Below the pieces are notes generated by a model. The model saw only the letters and a program-made list of their open reading frames with translations. It searched no databases and had not been told where the DNA came from. From positions 1-64,000 of the forward strand of contig JAADIA010000079.1 in assembly GCA_013151555.1 (NCBI GenBank): a stretch of 64,000 bases of DNA, given 5' to 3'. Both the position numbers and the translations under genes were made by a program. The stretch is from Nitrospirota bacterium. GTDB taxonomy: Bacteria > NPL-UPA2 > JAADIA01. Positions 43,338-51,480 of the stretch are shown one piece after another (within the stretch, counting starts at the first letter, position 1; the number at the start of each line of letters is the position of its first letter).

Positions 43338-44825
43338 CTTGAAATGTCTCCCCTCCGCCAGCGATATTTCATCATAATTAGTTATGTGGGACTCCTGATC
43401 TTAGGATTAGGAGGGATTCTCCTTATTCCTTTAGTCAGCCTTTTCTTTTCTCCGTCGGACATAAAGTACCTTAATAGCTTTCTCATCCCTTCCTTAGCTG
43501 CTATCGTCGGGGGATTTTTTCTCTGGAGGGGGTTCCGTTCGCGAGTAGAGGTTCCTCCTTTAACTGCTCCCGATGCAGCTCTCATCGTTACCTTTGTCTG
43601 GATAGCAGCCGTTATCCTGGGTGCGCTTCCCTTTATCCTCTCGCAGATATTAAGCCCTCTGGATGCTATCTTCGAGTCTATGAGCGGTTGGACAACTACG
43701 GGTTTGACCATGGTTAATCCTGATAAGATTCCTTCCCTCTTCCTTTTCTGGAGGAGCCTCATGCAGTTTGTGGGAGGAGCGGGTCTAGCCGTAATTATGC
43801 TCTCGGCCATCGTTGGCTCTTTAGGTCCCGGGGTCTATGAAGCAGAAGCCCGAAGTGACCATTTAGTTCCCCATGTGATGCATACGGCAAGAATGATCAT
43901 TAAAATCTATTTAGCTTATTATATCGTTGGAGTTGGCCTCTATTTTCTGGCGGGGATGAACTTTTTTGACTCTCTCAATCAGGCTATGTCCGGGTTAGCT
44001 ACCGGCGGTTTTTCCACTCACTCGGAAAACATTGCTTACTGGAACAATCTCTCTATAGAGGCAGTAAGTCTGCTTCTCATGCTCTTGGGAACGACAAATT
44101 TTGCTACTCACCATGTTCTCCTTTCCAGCCGGGGAAGGAAGGGTTTCAGAGATACGGAACTCAAACTAATGAGTTGGTTAATCATCGTAGTTACTCCCCT
44201 GATTGCCTTCAGTCTGTTCAAAACCATATTAGGAAACTTAGGAGATAGCTTCCGGAAAGGGTTGTTCCAGGTAGTCTCCGCCCTTTCGGGGACCGGTTAT
44301 TCAACGACTACTCTCAACAACTGGAGCGAATTTTCTCTTTTTCTCCTGATTATCTTGATGATTGTTGAGGGAGGAACCGGTTCTACTGCGGGGGGAATAA
44401 AACTTTACCGGGCCGCTATTATTATTAAATCCATCTGGTGGTGGATCAAGAAACAGTTCTATCCTCCCTCTGTGGTTATACAAAGAGCTATCTGGAGACG
44501 GGGGGAAAGACTGGAAGTTCAAGATAAGCATATTCAAGCGGTGACGGGTTTCATCGGACTTTATCTTCTTACCTATCTTGTAGGAGTGCTCATTTTTTTA
44601 GGGAGCGGTTTCTCCCTCCGTCAGTCCCTATTCGAGTTTGCTTCAGCTATAGGGACGGTAGGATTATCGTTGGGGATTACCCGCCCGGATATGCCTGTTA
44701 CCGCCAAGGTGGCGGAGATCTTCGGGATGTGGTTGGGAAGACTGGAATTTATAGCTATCTTCCATGCTTTTATCCGAATTGGACGAGACCTGAAAGTAGG
44801 AAGAAATAGAAGAGGAAAAGAATGA
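43338..44825 (+). CDS. trkH: Trk-type potassium uptake protein TrkH
   Basis: 495 aa from TTG 43338 (gggag 5 nt upstream); ATG 43344 and ATG 43320 are alternatives, the latter without a ribosome site. The four M1-P-M2 repeats of the Trk/Ktr/HKT family are visible: MSGWTTTGLTM, MSGLATGGFSTH, VSALSGTGYSTT and ASAIGTVGLSLG as filter/pore loops. GGTGSTAGGIKLYR is also standard. It takes up K+ with the RCK subunits. It overlaps pheS by 4 nt. Confidence 0.94.
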   Translation, partial: LEMSPLRQRYFIIISYVGLLILGLGGILLIPLVSLFFSPSDIKYLNSFLIPSLAAIVGGFFLWRGFRSRVEVPPLTAPDAALIVTFVWIAAVILGALPFILSQILSPLDAIFESMSGWTTTGLTMVNPDKIPSLFLFWRSLMQFVGGAGLAVIMLSAIVGSLGPGVYEAEARSDHLVPHVMHTARMIIKIYLAYYIVGVGLYFLAGMNFFDSLNQAMSGLATGGFSTHSENIAYWNNLSIEAVSLLLMLLGTTNFATHHVLLSSRGRKGFRDTELKLMSWLIIVVTPLIAFSLFKTILGNLGDSFRKGLFQVVSALSGTGYSTTTLNNWSEFSLFLLIILMIVEGGTGSTAGGIKLYRAAIIIKSIWWWIKKQFYPPSVVIQRAIWRRGERLEVQDKHIQAVTGFIGLYLLTYLVGVLIFLGSGFSLRQSLFEFASAIGTVGLSLGITRPDMPVTAKVAEIFGMWLGRLEFIAIFHAFIRIGRDLKVGRNRRGKE

Positions 44826-46411
44826 ACGGTCCTAAGGAAGAACTCCGGACGGTAGTGGAACGGCTTAATCCTCAAACGAGATGCTTGCTGACGAGGATGA
44901 AAGCCGGCGATGCTTATCTCCCTTCGCAGTTGCAAGAGCTGCTGGGGCAGGGAACTAAAGCCAGGGCTGTGGGGTCTGTGGGATGGTTGATTGCTAATGG
45001 TTTAGCTGAGGAGACGGGTGAGGAGGACTCTAAAAGATATGTGTCGTTAGCCGATAAAGGACAGGCTTTTCAGGAAAAAGGAATTCCTGAAGGACGGATA
45101 GTTAAGCTTTTGAAAGAAAAAGATAAGTTGACTATTCAAGAACTTGGAGAGAAGTTAGCTTTACCTAAAGAGGAATTGAATCCTATTCTTGGAACCATGA
45201 AGAAGGAAAAAGTTATCTCATTTGAAAGCGGGGGGCGGGTGGCTTTGGGAGAAGAGGTAGCTATTAGGAAAGCAACCGAAAGGTACGGTAAGGTTAATAA
45301 TCTTTTAGACCGGGTGAAATCTGAAACAAGAGTGGATTTGCATGATATGCCTGAAGATGAAGAAGAAATTATTAAAGAGATGAGTCGGAAACGAGGTAAG
45401 GGTAAAGCTATCTTCCGCATAGTTCGAGCAGTAGAGATGAGATATAAACTAACCCCGAGAGGGAAAGAAGCTCAAGCCATATGTGGAGATATTAGGGAAG
45501 GCGAGGAGATAGGTTCTCTTACTCCCGAGATTCTGGAGAAAGGATTATGGCGGAACCGAACGTTCCGGAAATATGATATAGGCACCCGACCTCCCAAATG
45601 GACTTACGGAAAGAAACATCCCTATGGACTCTTTCTGGATTTCGTGAGGAGAAAATTGGTAGCTATGGGTTTCGAAGAGATGAGAGGGCGGATGGTGGAG
45701 ACTGAGTTTTGGAACAACGATGCCCTTTTTATGCCCCAGGACCATCCGGCCCGGGAAATACACGACGTCTATTTTGTTAAAGAACCTAAATACTCGCAAG
45801 AATTGCCTGAAGACTTAGTTGAGAAAGTAGCCAAGACCCATGAAACCGGCTGGAAGACCGGTTCTACCGGTTGGGGATATAAATTTGATAAAGAGAGAAC
45901 ATCCCGTTTCGTTCTCAGGAGCCAGGGTACAGCTAACTCTGTTCGGATGTTGGCATCTCAACCCAAAATTCCGGGCAAATATTTTGCTATTGCCCGCTGC
46001 TTCCGTTACGATCAGGTAGATGCCACTCATGCTTCGGACTTTAATCAGATAGAGGGGATAGTTCTTTCCCGGGAGATGAATTTCCGGCACCTCTTGGGAC
46101 TTCTGAAACTTTTCGCTCTGGAGATAGCCGGCTCCAGTGAGGTTAGGTTTGTCCCTTCCTATTTCCCTTTTACGGAACCTTCCGTGGAGATCCAGTTCAA
46201 GCACAAAGAGCTTGGCTGGATGGAATTAGGAGGAGCAGGAATCTTCCGGAAAGAGGTTACTATTCCTTTAGGGATAGAAGTTCCGGTTATTGCCTGGGGG
46301 CTGGGTCTGGATAGGATGGCTATGGTAGCTCTCTCCCTTGACGACATCAGGGACCTCTTTACCTCTGACCTGGGGAAAGTGCAGGAGATGAAATTTAAGC
46401 AAAATATATAA
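44822..46411 (+). CDS. pheS: phenylalanyl-tRNA synthetase alpha subunit, archaeal/eukaryotic type
   Basis: 529 aa, whereas bacterial PheS is about 340 aa. Residues 1-230 hold winged-helix-like units (TRMKAGDAYLPSQLQELLG; KLTIQELGEKLALPKEEL) in place of the bacterial coiled coil. The class II core reads as in archaeal enzymes: GFEEMRGRMVETEFWNNDALFMPQDHPAREIHD, KYFAIARCFRYDQVDATHASDFNQIEGIV, FPFTEPSVEI, WMELGGAGIFRKEVTIPLGI and motif 3 WGLGLDRMAM. It charges tRNA-Phe with PheT. This form occurs in some bacteria such as spirochaetes and is normally read as gene transfer. It starts inside the trkH stop (ATGA). Confidence 0.95.
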   Translation: MNGPKEELRTVVERLNPQTRCLLTRMKAGDAYLPSQLQELLGQGTKARAVGSVGWLIANGLAEETGEEDSKRYVSLADKGQAFQEKGIPEGRIVKLLKEKDKLTIQELGEKLALPKEELNPILGTMKKEKVISFESGGRVALGEEVAIRKATERYGKVNNLLDRVKSETRVDLHDMPEDEEEIIKEMSRKRGKGKAIFRIVRAVEMRYKLTPRGKEAQAICGDIREGEEIGSLTPEILEKGLWRNRTFRKYDIGTRPPKWTYGKKHPYGLFLDFVRRKLVAMGFEEMRGRMVETEFWNNDALFMPQDHPAREIHDVYFVKEPKYSQELPEDLVEKVAKTHETGWKTGSTGWGYKFDKERTSRFVLRSQGTANSVRMLASQPKIPGKYFAIARCFRYDQVDATHASDFNQIEGIVLSREMNFRHLLGLLKLFALEIAGSSEVRFVPSYFPFTEPSVEIQFKHKELGWMELGGAGIFRKEVTIPLGIEVPVIAWGLGLDRMAMVALSLDDIRDLFTSDLGKVQEMKFKQNI

Positions 46412-46433
46412 GTTTGCTACCTCCTTCGGAAGT

Positions 46434-46522
46434 TAAGACTATAGACTATAGACCATAGACTAAACGAGGGGAAAAGGGATGGTGAAAAGTCTAAAGTCTG
46501 ATGTCTATGGTCTATTGTCTGA
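46434..46522. repeat. word-repeat inverted element (atagacc type)
   Basis: Left arm agactatagactatagacca and tagactaa (46437-46463). Right arm agtctaaagtctgatgtcta and tggtctattgtct (46488-46520). The unit is 7-8 nt. It separates pheS from pheT, which must be made in equal amounts. Confidence 0.8.
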
Positions 46523-46547
46523 ATTGAGTTCTTGAAAAGAGGTAAGA

Positions 46548-48206
46548 ATGCCAACTATTGAAATAAGAAAAACGGATTTTGATAAGTTCCTGAAGCCCAT
46601 AATAGAAGAACAGGGAAGAGGACGGGAAGAGACTCTTTCTCGCATTAAGGGAGAGATAAAAGGCGAGGATAACGATTGCTATAAGATAGAAATAGCCGAT
46701 ACCAACAGGCCGGATCTCTTCACTGTTGAAGGTATTGCCAGAGAACTTCTGGGGATTTTCAAAGAGGAAAAGTTTAAGGATGATTTTCTGAATGAAAGTC
46801 CGAAATATAAGATAGAGGTCCTGGAATCCGTGCGGGAGGTAAGACCTTTTGTAGGAGCTCTGGTTGTCAGGAACTTAACTGTTGATGAAGATACTCTGCA
46901 TTCTTTAATAAGCATCCAGGAAAAACTGGGTGAGACCCTGGGGAAAAGGAGAAAGAGGGTTGCCATTGGTGTTTATGAAGCCGGTTCCATCGAATTCCCG
47001 GTACGATACGGAGCTTTTGATCCTCAATCTTATAAGTTTGTTCCCCTGGAGTTCTCCGAAGAGATGACTTTGGATGAGGTTTTGAGGAAACATCCTAAAG
47101 GTATTGAATATGGGCATTTGTTGAAAGGTTGCCAAGGTTATCCTCTTCTCCTCGATGCTAACCGGAGAGTTCTTTCCCTCCCTCCCATCGTCAATAGCCG
47201 GGAAATGGGAGAGGTAAGGCCGGGAGCGAACCATCTCTTCGTGGAAGCAACAGGGACAGACCAGAAGGCGGTTATTCTGGCCTTAAATATTATCTCTTCC
47301 GCTCTCTCTCTCCGGGGAGGGACCATAGAAAGATGTGAGACGGTTTATCCCTACGCGACTCCCCTGGGAGAAAATCAGGTGACTCCCAGGCAAATGAACA
47401 AGGCGTTGAGGGTAGATATGGAGGAGCTGAAACAGCTACTGGGTATCGATATTAGTCGGCAAGAGGCAGCTGATTGTCTAAGGCGATTAGGATATGAAAT
47501 CCAGGGGCAAGGAGAGAAATTCCAGGCCCTCGCCCCCTATTACCGTAGCGATGGTATGCATGAACACGATATAATAGAAGATATAGCTATAGTGAAAGGT
47601 TATGAGAACTTCTCTCCTCTACCTTTAAGCGATTTCACTATAGGAGGGTTATCCAGGGAACAGGAGATAGTGGATAAAGTAAGGGAGATTCTCGTCGGGA
47701 TGGGATTTCAGGAGATAATATCTAACGCCTTGGTGAATCGGAGGGAACTCTCTCAGCGGATGAGATGTGAGACCGAGGCCATCGAAGTAGATAACGTGAT
47801 GACTGAGACCTACTCTGTATTGAGAAGTTGGCTTATTCCCTGCCTGCTCAAAGTGGAGAGGGAAAGTTCTCAGGTGGAATATCCTCATAAGGTCTTTGAA
47901 GTGGGTGAGGTGGTTGTCAAGGAAAATGGGCCCAGGGAAGAGATAAGACTGGCCGTTCTCATCTCGAGCGGAGAATTCGGTTTCACCGATATCCACCGGA
48001 TATTGGAAAGCCTGATGGAGGAATTATCCTATCCTTATCATCTGAAAGAAGCTTGTCATAGTTCATTTATAGAAGGCCGTTTCGGTGAAATAGAGAGTGG
48101 ACATAAGTCTGTGGGAATCATTGGCGAAGTACATCCGGAGGTCTTATCTAACTGGGCTGTCAAAATGCCTGTTTCCGCATTTGAGCTTAGGATTTACCCC
48201 TATTAA
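46548..48206 (+). CDS. pheT: phenylalanyl-tRNA synthetase beta subunit, archaeal/eukaryotic type
   Basis: 552 aa against about 800 aa for bacterial PheT; it lacks the N-terminal OB (Trbp111-like) and C-terminal ferredoxin-like domains. Archaeal-type motifs are ADTNRPDLFTVEGIAREL (about 49-66), EKLGETLGKRRKRVAIGVYE, PPIVNSREMGEV, NHLFVEATGTDQKAV, and the B5 and catalytic-like domain with HEHDIIEDIAIVKGYENFSP and GIIGEVHPEVL. Both subunits being of the same type shows the operon moved as a unit. Confidence 0.95.
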   Translation: MPTIEIRKTDFDKFLKPIIEEQGRGREETLSRIKGEIKGEDNDCYKIEIADTNRPDLFTVEGIARELLGIFKEEKFKDDFLNESPKYKIEVLESVREVRPFVGALVVRNLTVDEDTLHSLISIQEKLGETLGKRRKRVAIGVYEAGSIEFPVRYGAFDPQSYKFVPLEFSEEMTLDEVLRKHPKGIEYGHLLKGCQGYPLLLDANRRVLSLPPIVNSREMGEVRPGANHLFVEATGTDQKAVILALNIISSALSLRGGTIERCETVYPYATPLGENQVTPRQMNKALRVDMEELKQLLGIDISRQEAADCLRRLGYEIQGQGEKFQALAPYYRSDGMHEHDIIEDIAIVKGYENFSPLPLSDFTIGGLSREQEIVDKVREILVGMGFQEIISNALVNRRELSQRMRCETEAIEVDNVMTETYSVLRSWLIPCLLKVERESSQVEYPHKVFEVGEVVVKENGPREEIRLAVLISSGEFGFTDIHRILESLMEELSYPYHLKEACHSSFIEGRFGEIESGHKSVGIIGEVHPEVLSNWAVKMPVSAFELRIYPY

Positions 48207-48285
48207 AAGGCGGGATTGCCCAGATTAGGACAAAGATTTCGCTCTGGTGATTGGCTATTAGTTTAATGCTAAGGAAAATCAAAAA

Positions 48286-48438
48286 CGGACAGGATTAACA
48301 GGATGTACAGGATAATTTTCTTAAAGAATTTTAGTTGGGGAAACTTTACAAAACTTTTTGAATTTTGTAAAATCAGCTTTTATCCTTTGATTTAATTAAA
48401 AGAATAAAAATCCGGTAAATCCAGTAAATCCTGTCAAT
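48286..48438. repeat. word-repeat inverted element (acaggat type)
   Basis: Left arm ggacaggattaacaggatgt then acaggataa (48287-48315). Right arm tccggtaaatccagtaaatc then ctgtc (48411-48435). About 95 nt apart. It occupies most of the 275-bp pheT to zapB-like gap; the rest has no gene. Confidence 0.8.
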
Positions 48439-48481
48439 TTTAGAGTTGCCGCTGTAGACGGCCTAAGTTTGGAGAGAAGTC

Positions 48482-48658
48482 ATGCCGGAAGATAGCTTGA
48501 GTATTCTGGAAGAACGGGTGGGGAAGCTTGTTGAACTTACCATCAAATTGAAGGAAGAAAAGGAGAGATGGGAGAAGGAAAAAGCTGTCCTCAAATTGAA
48601 AGTAGAAGAGATATCAAACCAGGTGGAAAAGGTTATCGGGGAAGAAAATGAAAGATAA
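48482..48658 (+). CDS. short coiled-coil protein upstream of zapA (ZapB/DUF904-like)
   Basis: 58 aa from ATG 48482 (ggagag upstream) to TAA 48656. The sequence is an unbroken, charged heptad-type coil: SILEERVGKLVELTIKLKEE and KAVLKLKVEEISNQVEK. The size, coil and position just before zapA match the small DUF904/ZapB-like proteins that link ZapA to other division parts. Its end overlaps the zapA start by 11 nt. Too short for motif proof of function. Confidence 0.75.
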   Translation: MPEDSLSILEERVGKLVELTIKLKEEKERWEKEKAVLKLKVEEISNQVEKVIGEENER

Positions 48659-48941
48659 ACTTACCCAGGTAACGATATTCGGAACGGAATATTCTCTCAA
48701 GGGGGACGAAGACCGGGAATATATGGAAGAATTGTCTAATTATGTAAACAAGAGGATGAAAGAAGTTTCTGAACATTCCGCTTTAGTATCCACAGCTAAA
48801 GTAGCAGTGCTGGCCGCTCTTCGTATTGCCGATGAATTATATCAATTGAGGAAAGAGAAAGATGGAATCAGAACAGATGGTTCTGCGGAAAAGAGGATCA
48901 GGAAACTGATAGAGATGATTGACCACGAAGTTGAAGGTTGA
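48648..48941 (+). CDS. zapA: cell division protein ZapA
   Basis: 97 aa. VTIFGTEYSLKGDEDREYMEEL (about 7-28), the LSNYVNKRMKEV dimer region and VAVLAALRIADELYQL (about 51-66) match ZapA, followed by a coiled tail. ZapA cross-links FtsZ filaments at the ring. It overlaps the ZapB-like gene by 11 nt. An RNA candidate and ffh follow. Confidence 0.9.
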   Translation: MKDKLTQVTIFGTEYSLKGDEDREYMEELSNYVNKRMKEVSEHSALVSTAKVAVLAALRIADELYQLRKEKDGIRTDGSAEKRIRKLIEMIDHEVEG

Positions 48942-48947
48942 TTTTTC

Positions 48948-48977
48948 TTGACTCTGCTCTCTGGACTGGGGTAATAT
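48948..48977 (+). promoter_or_regulatory. promoter downstream of zapA
   Basis: TTGACT (48948-48953), 18-nt spacer, TAATAT (48972-48977). Start near 48984, at the head of RNA candidate B, so B may be a separate transcript or the leader of ffh. Confidence 0.5.
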
Positions 48978-48983
48978 ATAAGT

Positions 48984-49110
48984 GGCCTGTCTAAGTCAGC
49001 TTTACTCAGGCCTTGCTTGAAATTGGAACAGGGTGGGAAAGCTCCCCCCTGCAATTTTTAATTAAGATGCTAAGTGTTTTAGTTATATGGATTTTTGGGT
49101 GGATTAGGCG
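48984..49110 (+). ncRNA. structured RNA candidate, copy B
   Basis: Hairpin 1: ggcctg/caggcc. Hairpin 2: aaattg-gaa-caggg(t)ggga / tccc(c)ccctg-caattt. Hairpin 3: aattaagat/gttttagtt (9 pairs counting G-U), loop gctaagt. The tail ends tttttgggtggatta. The 47 nt from aattaagat to ggatta match copy A (33042-33088) without gaps at about 74%. The 5' flank also shares gctt..aattggaa. It lies where 6S RNA lies in many genomes (after zapA), but three short hairpins are not the 6S rod. It could be the ffh leader. Confidence 0.5.
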
Positions 49111-49157
49111 AGTTAAATTTATGAATTGCAAATTTTACGGTTACGAACGGAGCGAGT

Positions 49158-50480
49158 ATGTTTGAAGGTATATCTGTAAAGTTTGGAACTATCTTTAAGA
49201 AGCTCAGGGGGAGAGGGAAGCTCTCCGAGAAAAATATAGAGGAATCCCTGAAGGAAATTCGTTTGGCCTTACTGGAAGCCGACGTCAATTATAAGGTGGT
49301 TAAGAAATTTATTCATGAGGTCAAAGAGAGAGCAATTGGAGAAGCCGTCTTACGGAACATTACTCCCGGGCAGCAGGTAGTCAAGGTAATTCATGAAGAA
49401 CTGACCAGAGTGATGGGTCCCGAGAATAATAAAATAAATATTTCTTCCCGTCCTCCGACCATAATTGTTTTAGTTGGTCTTCAAGGAAGCGGAAAGACAA
49501 CTACCTGTGCCAAGTTGGGCGGCTATCTTAAGGAGAAAGGATATCATCCTCTTCTGGTGGCTACAGATATTCAGCGTCCGGCGGCCAGGAAACAGTTGGA
49601 GATCCTGGGAAAAGAATTGGGTCTTCCTGTTTTCGGCGATGGTCGCGACCCTTTGGATATCTGCCGGGGAGCAAAAGACCTGGCAATTTCGGAAGGAAGA
49701 GAAGTGCTCTTAGTGGATACTGCCGGTCGGCTTCACATTGATGAGAAACTTATGAAAGAGCTCAAGCAACTGAAGAAGGTATTCCAACCGGAAGAGGTCT
49801 TGTTGGTAGCCGATGCGATGACGGGACAAGATGCTGTTAACATAGCTCAGGCTTTTGAAGGAACCCTGGGTATCTCCGGAGTGGTTTTAACTAAACTTGA
49901 TGGTGATGCCCGGGGAGGGGCAGCTCTTTCTATAAAGGCGGTAACTAATAAGCCGATAAAATTTATCGGTGTGGGAGAAAAACTGGATGCTTTTCAGCCT
50001 TTCTGTCCGGATAGGATAGCTTCTCGTATTCTGGGTATGGGTGATGTTTTAACTCTGGTGGAGAAAGCGGAGAAATTAGCGAGCGAAGAAGATGCCAGGC
50101 AATTGGAGAAGAAGCTTTTAAAAGATGCTTTCACCTTTGAAGATTTTCTCTCTCAGCTTGAAAGAATTAAGAAAATGGGCTCTCTTCAGGACATATTAGG
50201 GTTGGTTCCCGGCCTTTCTTTACCTAACCAGGCGCTTTCCTTTGATGACCGTCAAGTAGTTAGAACTGAGGCCATGATACAGTCAATGACCAGGGAGGAA
50301 AGAAAGGTTCCTCATACTATCGATGGAAGTAGACGCCGGAGAATTGCTCAGGGAAGTGGAACGAGCGTTGAGGAAGTGAACCGCCTCCTGAAACAATTTA
50401 CTCAGATGAAGAAGATGATGAAGAAGATGGGAAAAATGGGGAAGTTCGGCAAGGAACGATTTTTGAATTTTGGAACGTGA
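49158..50480 (+). CDS. ffh: signal recognition particle protein Ffh (SRP54)
   Basis: 440 aa. The N domain (1-90) is followed by the G domain with P-loop GLQGSGKTTTCAKLG (about 107-121), ATDIQRPAARKQL, DTAGRLHID and TKLDGDARGGAALS. The Met-rich M domain ends QFTQMKKMMKKMGKMGK. It binds 4.5S RNA and signal peptides for co-translational targeting. ATG 49158 has ggagcg upstream; RNA candidate B lies in its leader region. Confidence 0.97.
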   Translation: MFEGISVKFGTIFKKLRGRGKLSEKNIEESLKEIRLALLEADVNYKVVKKFIHEVKERAIGEAVLRNITPGQQVVKVIHEELTRVMGPENNKINISSRPPTIIVLVGLQGSGKTTTCAKLGGYLKEKGYHPLLVATDIQRPAARKQLEILGKELGLPVFGDGRDPLDICRGAKDLAISEGREVLLVDTAGRLHIDEKLMKELKQLKKVFQPEEVLLVADAMTGQDAVNIAQAFEGTLGISGVVLTKLDGDARGGAALSIKAVTNKPIKFIGVGEKLDAFQPFCPDRIASRILGMGDVLTLVEKAEKLASEEDARQLEKKLLKDAFTFEDFLSQLERIKKMGSLQDILGLVPGLSLPNQALSFDDRQVVRTEAMIQSMTREERKVPHTIDGSRRRRIAQGSGTSVEEVNRLLKQFTQMKKMMKKMGKMGKFGKERFLNFGT

Positions 50481-50560
50481 GATAAACAAAACATTTGAAA
50501 CATCTTGGTATTTTCGGGGAAATGGTAACTGTAAATTTTAATAGCATAGGGAGGAAGGAG

Positions 50561-50896
50561 ATGAAATTGAGAAAGAGTTTTCTTTGTTTGGTCGTGGGAG
50601 GCTTGGCCGCAGTTATATTTGCAACCTTGGCACCGGAAGTTCAGGCAGCTAATCCTTTTAATAAAGTGGGACGAGGGTTGGGAAATATAGTCATTGCTCC
50701 TGTGGAGATACCTGTGTCCATGGTCAGCGAGGCTAAGAAGAATCCCTTATTGGGTTTGGTAATAGGACCGATAATCGGAGCAGTCAATTGTGTGACCAGG
50801 GCCACTGCCGGAATCGTTGAGCTGGTTACTTTTCCAGTCCCTCCTTACGATCAACCCCTTTATGAGAAAGATCTTGGGGAGACCGTCTGGGAGTGA
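50561..50896 (+). CDS. exported TIGR04073-like small protein (exosortase-system associated)
   Basis: 111 aa from ATG 50561, which has ggaggaaggag directly upstream; the TTG at 50495 lacks one. A signal peptide spans about 1-29 (ending EVQA). The mature protein (NPFNKVGRGLGNIVIAPVEIPVSM, GAVNCVTRATAGIVELVTFPVPP) looks like the small exported family named for co-occurrence with exosortases. Its function is unknown. A hairpin (tgcct-gccc/gggc-aggca, 50900-50924) follows without a T-run. Confidence 0.7.
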   Translation: MKLRKSFLCLVVGGLAAVIFATLAPEVQAANPFNKVGRGLGNIVIAPVEIPVSMVSEAKKNPLLGLVIGPIIGAVNCVTRATAGIVELVTFPVPPYDQPLYEKDLGETVWE

Positions 50897-50926
50897 ATCT
50901 GCCTCGCCCTAAAGGGCAAGGCATCA

Positions 50927-51041
50927 TTGTAAATTGAAGATTGGAAATTGGAAATTTTAAAATGGAAGAGAAGAAATGAGATTCAATCTTTTTTGATTTA
51001 TTTCAATAAGTTTAAAATTTACAATTCTCAATTTACAATTC
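50927..51041. repeat. word-repeat inverted element (gattggaaattg type)
   Basis: Left arm ttgtaaattgaagattggaa and attggaaattttaaa (50928-50962). Right arm tttaaaatttacaattctca and atttacaatt (51011-51040). It ends with gcgaagcgag just before the rpsP ribosome site. Confidence 0.75.
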
Positions 51042-51075
51042 GAGCGAAGCGAGTTAACTCAGAGGAGGTGAATCA

Positions 51076-51363
51076 GTGGCTGTAGTTATTAGATTGAAAA
51101 GAATGGGAGCGAAGAAAAGACCTTTTTATCGATTGATCGTAGCTGATTCCCGTATGCCCCGGGATGGCCGGTTTATCGAGACTATTGGTCTATATAATCC
51201 TTTAGAAAATCCTTCTAAGATTTCTGTTAGTCAGGAAAAAGCTCTTTATTGGCTGAAACAGGGAGCGAAACCATCTCCGACAGCAAAACAGATTCTGAGG
51301 AAGAGCGGAGTTTGGGAGAAGTTTAAACCACAGAAAGTACAGAAGACAGAGAATAAAGAATAG
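51076..51363 (+). CDS. rpsP: 30S ribosomal protein S16 (bS16)
   Basis: 95 aa, GTG 51076 with gaggaggtg upstream. [33 protein letters not shown] and [13 protein letters not shown] are diagnostic. The C-terminal tail after WEKFKPQ (KVQKTENKE) is encoded by the left arm of an acagaagac repeat. rimM, usually next, is absent; trmD follows after that repeat. Confidence 0.96.
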   Translation: MAVVIRLKRMGAKKRPFYRLIVADSRMPRDGRFIETIGLYNPLENPSKISVSQEKALYWLKQGAKPSPTAKQILRKSGVWEKFKPQKVQKTENKE

Positions 51364-51464
51364 AAGACAGAGAACAGATGACAGAAATAATCTTATATTG
51401 AACGGCTGTTTTTATACGTCTGTCTCTTGATTTCTGACATCTGATGTCTGTTTCCTCTGTGGTT
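51326..51464. repeat. word-repeat inverted element (acagaagac type) at the rpsP 3' end
   Basis: Left arm aaccacagaaagtacagaag then acagagaat...agaagacagagaacagatga (51326-51384), encoding the last residues of S16. Right arm tgtctcttgatttctgacat and ctgatgtctgtttcctctgtggtt (51421-51464). The ends aaccacaga/tctgtggtt are exactly complementary. Confidence 0.8.
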
Positions 51465-51480
51465 AAGGAAATTTCTTGCT

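Noticed and set aside
48984-49110. 6S RNA (ssrS) after zapA
   Set aside because: Synteny fits, but the sequence folds as three short hairpins, not one long rod with a central bubble, and its core recurs at 33042. Reported as an unnamed RNA instead.
50900-50924. Terminator after the TIGR04073-like gene
   Set aside because: The tgcct-gccc/gggc-aggca hairpin is real but is not followed by a T-run.
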